20,249 nucleotides of DNA from CAYSLC01 sp964431545 (GTDB lineage: Bacteria > Desulfobacterota > Desulfobacteria > Desulfobacterales > JAABSP01): positions 1-20,249 of the forward strand of contig CAYSLC010000091.1 of assembly GCA_964431545.1 (NCBI GenBank), given 5' to 3'. The notes below the pieces were generated by a model. The model was not told the DNA's origin and made no database searches. It worked only from the letters and a program-made list of their open reading frames with translations. The first letter of the stretch is position 1, and every line of letters begins with the position of its first letter. This document shows, in pieces, positions 16,279-20,249 of this stretch. The position numbers and the translations under genes are program-made.

Positions 16279-18489
16279 TCAGAGTAGGCCCCGTTCCAGC
16301 ACGTGGCGCCAGAGGCCCCCCACCGCCTGTCCCAGGACGGAGCGGGGCTCGCTTCGCAGCCATATCCAGGCCGGGAGTCCGTGGGGCAAAACGGCGTCGG
16401 ACCGCCCCTTGATGTCGAAGGTATAGGCGAAATAGGCGTCCCGGGGCCGTCTGCCCTGGGTATCCTCCACCGACAGGATGGGGCCGCCGGCGATGTCCAG
16501 CAGGCTTTCGTTGGGCAGATAGTGGACCGGAAAGCGGCTCCGCTCCCGAAACGTCGCGGTGAGCCTCGGCATCCCCGGCTGGGGGAAACGGACCCGAACT
16601 CCATCGGCGTCCAGGGGGTCCATCCGGTCCGTCAGACTCTCGTGGACGAAGGTCCGGAGTTCCCGCTCCTCCGGCCGGGCCACGGTGAACAGGTAGGTCC
16701 CCTTGGCCACGAAGGCGCCCTGGTAGAGACGGTCGTTGATCTCGGTGACCGCCCCGTCCAGCGGAGAGCGGATCTCCATCAGGGCCGCGGCCTCGGTCAG
16801 CTTATCGGCCACCGCGCGCAACCGCTGCTCCTCGGCCAGCAGAAAGCTCCGGTAGGCCCCCTGCTCCCCTCCGCCCCCCAAGGCCGCGATGGACGACTTC
16901 ACCCCCTCCAGGTCGTAATCGACGGTCCGGCGTTCATGGAGCAGGGCATCGCTCTCCACCCGGCACAGGAGGTCGCCCGTCGCCACCTCCCGCCCCGGTT
17001 CGGGGATCTCCATGGCCAGCCGCCCGTCGGCGGGCGCCTCCACCCGGACCGCCTCCCGGTGGATCAACAGCCCCGGCAGGTGCCGGAACCGCGGCAGGGG
17101 AACGATCAACAGGGCCGCCAGGAGAACCGCCGCGGCCAAGGTCGCCGCCACCCGGCTCCTGGAGCCGATGTACCGCCGGTTTCGGACCACGGAACGGACC
17201 TCCCGCCATCCCGGATGGAGGAGGAATATCCAGATTTCCACGGCAAAGACCATCAACCCCAGCATGGGGAAGAAGAGGTAGTAGACGGCCAGGGCGATGG
17301 TGATTCCGATGAAGAGCCGATAGAGCAGGGCCAGAAACCCGTAAACGATCATGGCCCGACGGCTGGGGTGGATCTCCGGCGGCGGTTCGGTCCACCCCAG
17401 GAGACCCCGGCGCACCGCATGGCGGAGCATGGCGAAGGAGCGGGGCCGCAGGTTGTCGATCCCCCACCAGTCCATGAGCAGGTAGTATCCGTCGTACCGC
17501 ATGAAGGGATTGAGATTGATGAAGATCGATGAGATCAGGGAGGTCCCCGAGAGGAAGAACATCAAGCTCCGGAGGATTCCGTCCGGGAGCACGGCCCAGA
17601 GGAGCAGAGCGATGCCGGCCACCACCATCTCGAACACCACTCCGGCGGCGGCGATCCGCATCCGCCTTCTCCGGTCCGGGATCTTCCAGGCATCGGTGGT
17701 GTCGGTGTACAGCAGGGGCCAGAAGACGATGAAAAAGACCCCCATGCTCCGGACATGGAGCCCCATGGCCTTGGCCGTGTAGGCGTGGGCGAACTCGTGG
17801 CCGATCTTCAGCAGGGCGAGGCTCACCGCGAAGGCGGCCATCCCCTGGGGAGTGAAGAGGTAACTCACGGTGCCCAGGTAGATCTCGATCTCCTGGAGGG
17901 TCATCACCAGCCCCACCAGCCCGCAGAAGAGGTAGAACCACCTTGCCGCGGGGGACCAGAGCCCCGATACCCACGGCAGGGTCCGGGAGAGAAACCGGTC
18001 GGGCCGGATCAGGGGGACCCGGAAGAAGATCGTGCCCTGGACCAGCTTCCGGATAAAGGGCGGGACCGCCATGTCCGCCATGTCCACATCCCGGCGGACC
18101 GCCTCCTCATTGGGCAGAACGGCCAGGGACTCCCGCTGGAGCATGTGGATGAACCGGAGGATCTCCGCCGGCGGCGGCCGGAGACCGGTGGTGGCGTAGA
18201 GGTGGGCCACCGCCTTGTCGAGATCCGGCTCGATGGTGAGACGGTAGACCAGTTCCCCCTCGATGAAGCCCAGCCGGTAGTTGTTCCCGCGCACCGGGTC
18301 CTCCAGGACCCAGGAGCGCTGGCCGTCATGGTCCAGCGGGCCGGGATGGAGGATCAGGTCGGGGCGCAGGCCCCTCCAAGGGGTCTTCAACGTCTCCTTG
18401 AGAGAGGGGGGCTTGCGCCGGGCCGCGGCTCCGGCCGAGCCGCTTCCGGCATCGAGTTGCGTCATTGGCGGCCGTTTTTCCTTATCCAT
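16279..18489 (-). CDS. PqqD-like / M50 metalloprotease / HlyD-like fusion membrane protein
   Basis: A 736-residue polytopic membrane protein (from ATG 18489). Residues about 58-150 resemble a PqqD-type winged helix, a fold that recognises peptide leaders. The membrane core (about 183-425, roughly eight hydrophobic segments) carries the site-2-protease zinc motif HEFAH (231-235) and the second motif NLNPFMRYDG (325-334) with the third metal-ligand Asp, so the protease looks catalytically complete. The segment LLYTDTTDAWKI (259-270) follows the active helix. After a last transmembrane helix (about 448-464), residues 478-620 form an HlyD-like lipoyl/hairpin domain. The frame is open back to a TTG at 18543, but that lies in a terminator. 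ATG 18489 or ATG 18465 is likelier; the choice is uncertain. It probably acts on, or gates export of, the repeat protein encoded upstream. Confidence 0.85.
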   Translation of the reverse strand: MDKEKRPPMTQLDAGSGSAGAAARRKPPSLKETLKTPWRGLRPDLILHPGPLDHDGQRSWVLEDPVRGNNYRLGFIEGELVYRLTIEPDLDKAVAHLYATTGLRPPPAEILRFIHMLQRESLAVLPNEEAVRRDVDMADMAVPPFIRKLVQGTIFFRVPLIRPDRFLSRTLPWVSGLWSPAARWFYLFCGLVGLVMTLQEIEIYLGTVSYLFTPQGMAAFAVSLALLKIGHEFAHAYTAKAMGLHVRSMGVFFIVFWPLLYTDTTDAWKIPDRRRRMRIAAAGVVFEMVVAGIALLLWAVLPDGILRSLMFFLSGTSLISSIFINLNPFMRYDGYYLLMDWWGIDNLRPRSFAMLRHAVRRGLLGWTEPPPEIHPSRRAMIVYGFLALLYRLFIGITIALAVYYLFFPMLGLMVFAVEIWIFLLHPGWREVRSVVRNRRYIGSRSRVAATLAAAVLLAALLIVPLPRFRHLPGLLIHREAVRVEAPADGRLAMEIPEPGREVATGDLLCRVESDALLHERRTVDYDLEGVKSSIAALGGGGEQGAYRSFLLAEEQRLRAVADKLTEAAALMEIRSPLDGAVTEINDRLYQGAFVAKGTYLFTVARPEERELRTFVHESLTDRMDPLDADGVRVRFPQPGMPRLTATFRERSRFPVHYLPNESLLDIAGGPILSVEDTQGRRPRDAYFAYTFDIKGRSDAVLPHGLPAWIWLRSEPRSVLGQAVGGLWRHVLERGLL

Positions 18490-18540
18490 CCCGATCCACG
18501 TCGGTATCCCCGTTGCCCCGAGCCGTCCGGTTGGATGGAA

Positions 18541-18605
18541 CAAAAATGTCCGAACCGCCGCCGGGGGTCGGATCGACCCCCATGGGAAACCGACGGTTCG
18601 GACAT
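18541..18605 (-). terminator. Nested-hairpin rho-independent terminator after the repeat-protein gene
   Basis: The 12-bp perfect arms atgtccgaaccg (18546-18557) and cggttcggacat (18594-18605) enclose a second perfect hairpin, gggggtcg/cgaccccc (18563-18570 and 18574-18581, 3-nt loop). On the minus strand the outer stem is followed directly by TTTTTG. This is a strong one-directional terminator that separates the large protein gene from the protease-adaptor operon. Confidence 0.75.
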
Positions 18606-18629
18606 CGGGCTATGGGTGGTACCCAGGGG

Positions 18630-18655
18630 TCGGCGCGGAACACACCCCGCGCCGA
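18630..18655 (-). terminator. GC hairpin just after the repeat-protein stop
   Basis: The 9-bp perfect arms tcggcgcgg (18630-18638) and ccgcgccga (18647-18655) have an 8-nt loop, 9 bp after the stop codon on the minus strand. No T-run follows, so it is more likely an mRNA 3'-end stabiliser or a helper to the terminator at 18541-18605 than a terminator by itself. Confidence 0.5.
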
Positions 18656-18664
18656 TGGGGCATA

Positions 18665-20249
18665 TCAGCAGTTGCTCGAATCTCCGTCCGGGCGCCAGCG
18701 GGCGGGCTTGTCCAGCCCCTCCCGGCCCCGGAAGAAAGCGTCCTTGAACTCCCCGGCATCCACATCATTGAACCCCTGGGCCTCCTGCATGGAGAGCTGG
18801 GAGTAGATGTCGTGCTCCTCGTCCCGGTTGTACCGGGCAAAGGCCTCCTCCTCCGCGGCCCCGAAGGCGTCCGCGAAGACGTTGGGGCGGTGGCAGAAGC
18901 CGGGATCCCCCTCCTCCCGCATGAAGAGGCGGTTGAAGAGATCGAATTCCTCGTTGAAGTATTCGCCGTCGATGCGGGGTACGAAGGGGTCCTCCCAGCC
19001 GAGGGTCGACCGCATGTGGTCCCAGGTGATGTTGCACAGCCGGGCGTCCCGGTTCAGGGCCGGAGCGAACCGGCAGCCGATGCGGAGGGCTTCTTCCAGG
19101 GTACAGCACTCGTAGAGGACGTCATCCCCGCAGGGGGCGGAGAGCGCACGAAACACGGGCCGGGGCTGACCGGTCTCCTGGACATCCCCGGGGAACCGGA
19201 CATCCCCCAGTTCCAGCCCGCCCAGGTCGCCGATCCCCGGGCGGGGGATCGGTTCGAGGATGAGGCCGCCGATGGGGGGCGGCTCGTAGGGAGGCCTGTG
19301 CGGCGGCGGGTTGAAGACGATATTCCGGGTCACCACCGTGGAGGAGAGCGGCCCCACCGCCTGGGTGGGCGCGCAGATGTCCTTGTTCCCTTCCCCGTCG
19401 GAGTTGTTGTCGAAGACCGTAAACGAGATCGTCTTCGCCTGGGGATCCGGGTTGGCCGCAAGATTGTCGTAGGCGACGCTCTGGATGGCGGCGGCAAAGA
19501 CCCCGGCGTCCACCGCGGCGCCGTCCCGGGTGGTCAAGGTGAGGGTCCCCGTCTCCGAGTTCCAGGCGCCGACGATATTGGGCGTATCGGTAAACCGAAG
19601 GACATCCTGGCCGGCGACATATCCGTCGCTGATGCGGATGACGGCCCGGGTCATCTGGGTGTCGTCCACATCGGAAATGGAGACGGTCCCGCCGACCGCC
19701 ACCGGTTCATTCACCCAGTTGATGGGTCCATCCTCGACGCTCAACACCGGCGGGTCATCGATGGCGTCCACCAGAAGCTTCATGTTGTCGGAGGCCAGGA
19801 CGCCGTCCTCGTTGCTGACCGAGAAGGTCACGGTCCGATACCCTTCCGTGGCGGATCCCTCGGTGGGGTCGTCATTGAGCCCGACGAACTCCGTCTGTCC
19901 GTTCAGCACCACGTTCCGGTAGGTGATGGATCTCAGGGCCTCCTGGTACTGGGCAACGGTGGCGGATCCGGTGAGAACCATCCTGCCGTTTTCGAAGTTG
20001 CCTTCGATCCCGTGGATCGGAGTGTACTCCAGGAGATCCTCGTTCGGTTGATACCCTTCGGAGAACGCCACCACCGCTCCGGTGAGGATCAATTCATCAT
20101 TGGCCGTCAGGGCCAGATTCCCCGCCAGCGGGGTCGCCGGATCATTCTCCACGTAACAGAGCGGATCGGGCTGAAGATCGATGTCGAAATCGGTCACCGT
20201 GATGGTCCGGATGATCTCGATGTCCTGCATCACGCCGCCGGGCTTCTCC
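18665..20249 (-). CDS. C-terminal part of a large cadherin-like repeat surface protein
   Basis: An open frame from the right edge to the stop gives 527 visible residues. There is no stop before the edge and no ribosome site at the internal GTG/ATG (20233/20230), so the gene continues to the right. It shows two related repeats of about 140 residues. The first has LTGAVVAFSEGYQPNEDLLEY ... GRMVLTGSATVAQYQEALRSITYRN ... YRTVTFSV. The second has SISDVDD-AVIRISDGYVAGQDVLRFT ... TGTLTLTT ... AAAIQSVAYDN ... KTISFTVFDNN. Such Asp-rich, beta-sandwich repeats of cadherin-like/Ig-like type are usual in giant extracellular adhesins. A Pro-rich linker (NPPPHRPPYEPPP, about 312-325) leads to a C-terminal domain of about 190 residues with seven cysteines and an acidic/aromatic helical part, ending in Cys. 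No RTX GGxGxDxL motif, LPxTG or PEP-CTERM signal is present. It was probably exported with help of the adjacent operon. Confidence 0.82.
   Translation of the reverse strand, partial: EKPGGVMQDIEIIRTITVTDFDIDLQPDPLCYVENDPATPLAGNLALTANDELILTGAVVAFSEGYQPNEDLLEYTPIHGIEGNFENGRMVLTGSATVAQYQEALRSITYRNVVLNGQTEFVGLNDDPTEGSATEGYRTVTFSVSNEDGVLASDNMKLLVDAIDDPPVLSVEDGPINWVNEPVAVGGTVSISDVDDTQMTRAVIRISDGYVAGQDVLRFTDTPNIVGAWNSETGTLTLTTRDGAAVDAGVFAAAIQSVAYDNLAANPDPQAKTISFTVFDNNSDGEGNKDICAPTQAVGPLSSTVVTRNIVFNPPPHRPPYEPPPIGGLILEPIPRPGIGDLGGLELGDVRFPGDVQETGQPRPVFRALSAPCGDDVLYECCTLEEALRIGCRFAPALNRDARLCNITWDHMRSTLGWEDPFVPRIDGEYFNEEFDLFNRLFMREEGDPGFCHRPNVFADAFGAAEEEAFARYNRDEEHDIYSQLSMQEAQGFNDVDAGEFKDAFFRGREGLDKPARWRPDGDSSNC

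Noticed and set aside
18490..18543. TTG at 18543 as start of the M50 fusion gene
   Set aside because: It lies at the T-run of the terminator and has no ribosome site; the first plausible starts are ATG 18489 and ATG 18465.

Overview
KIND OF ORGANISM. The window is GC-rich, gene-dense chromosomal DNA from a Gram-negative bacterium. The clues are lipoprotein and periplasmic-adaptor genes, TTG/GTG starts and strong AGGAGG-type ribosome sites. The order dnaG - rpoD - tRNA-Met - nif3 - zinc-ribbon coiled-coil gene - rnpB, with his genes nearby, is what I would expect of Desulfobacterota (former Deltaproteobacteria). That placement is inferred from gene order and protein flavour, not from a database match. 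I see no prophage, insertion sequence, CRISPR array or other sign of recent transfer. LAYOUT. (1) 1-6350, minus strand, core information processing: dnaG (TTG start) and rpoD behind a clear TTGACA-N17-TAAACT promoter, then tRNA-Met with its own promoter, a Nif3-family protein, a DUF164-type coiled-coil/zinc-ribbon protein, and the 5' two thirds of the RNase P RNA, which runs off the left edge. (2) 6361-8637, minus strand: tRNA-Ala(CGC) with encoded CCA, then hisB, an unrecognised lipoprotein gene, and hisA, which overlaps the lipoprotein stop as ATGA. A T-rich terminator overlaps the hisA end. (3) 8660-10717, plus strand: a YcaO-domain protein with C-terminal TPR repeats, followed by a 67-residue HMA metallochaperone. 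(4) 10698-12968, minus strand: a bacterial dynamin-like GTPase that converges on the metallochaperone gene with a 20-bp overlap. (5) 13193-13333, plus strand: a 46-residue Cys/Lys-rich small protein. (6) 13373-13942, minus strand: YqgE/AlgH family protein with its own promoter. (7) 14045-20249, minus strand, an accessory-looking surface/export locus: the C-terminal part of a large cadherin-like repeat protein (N-terminus beyond the right edge), a nested-hairpin terminator, then a three-gene operon. That operon encodes a PqqD-like/M50 metalloprotease/HlyD-like polytopic membrane protein, a periplasmic adaptor, and a second adaptor with a GAF-like cytoplasmic N-terminus. HOW THE GENES WORK TOGETHER. 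Region 1 couples primase and housekeeping sigma factor in the classical macromolecular-synthesis operon (without rpsU here). Region 2 mixes histidine biosynthesis with an envelope lipoprotein. Region 7 is the best candidate for a poorly described system: two membrane-fusion proteins and an M50/HlyD fusion next to a giant repeat protein suggest dedicated handling or export of that protein, yet no ABC ATPase or TolC-like channel is visible within the window.
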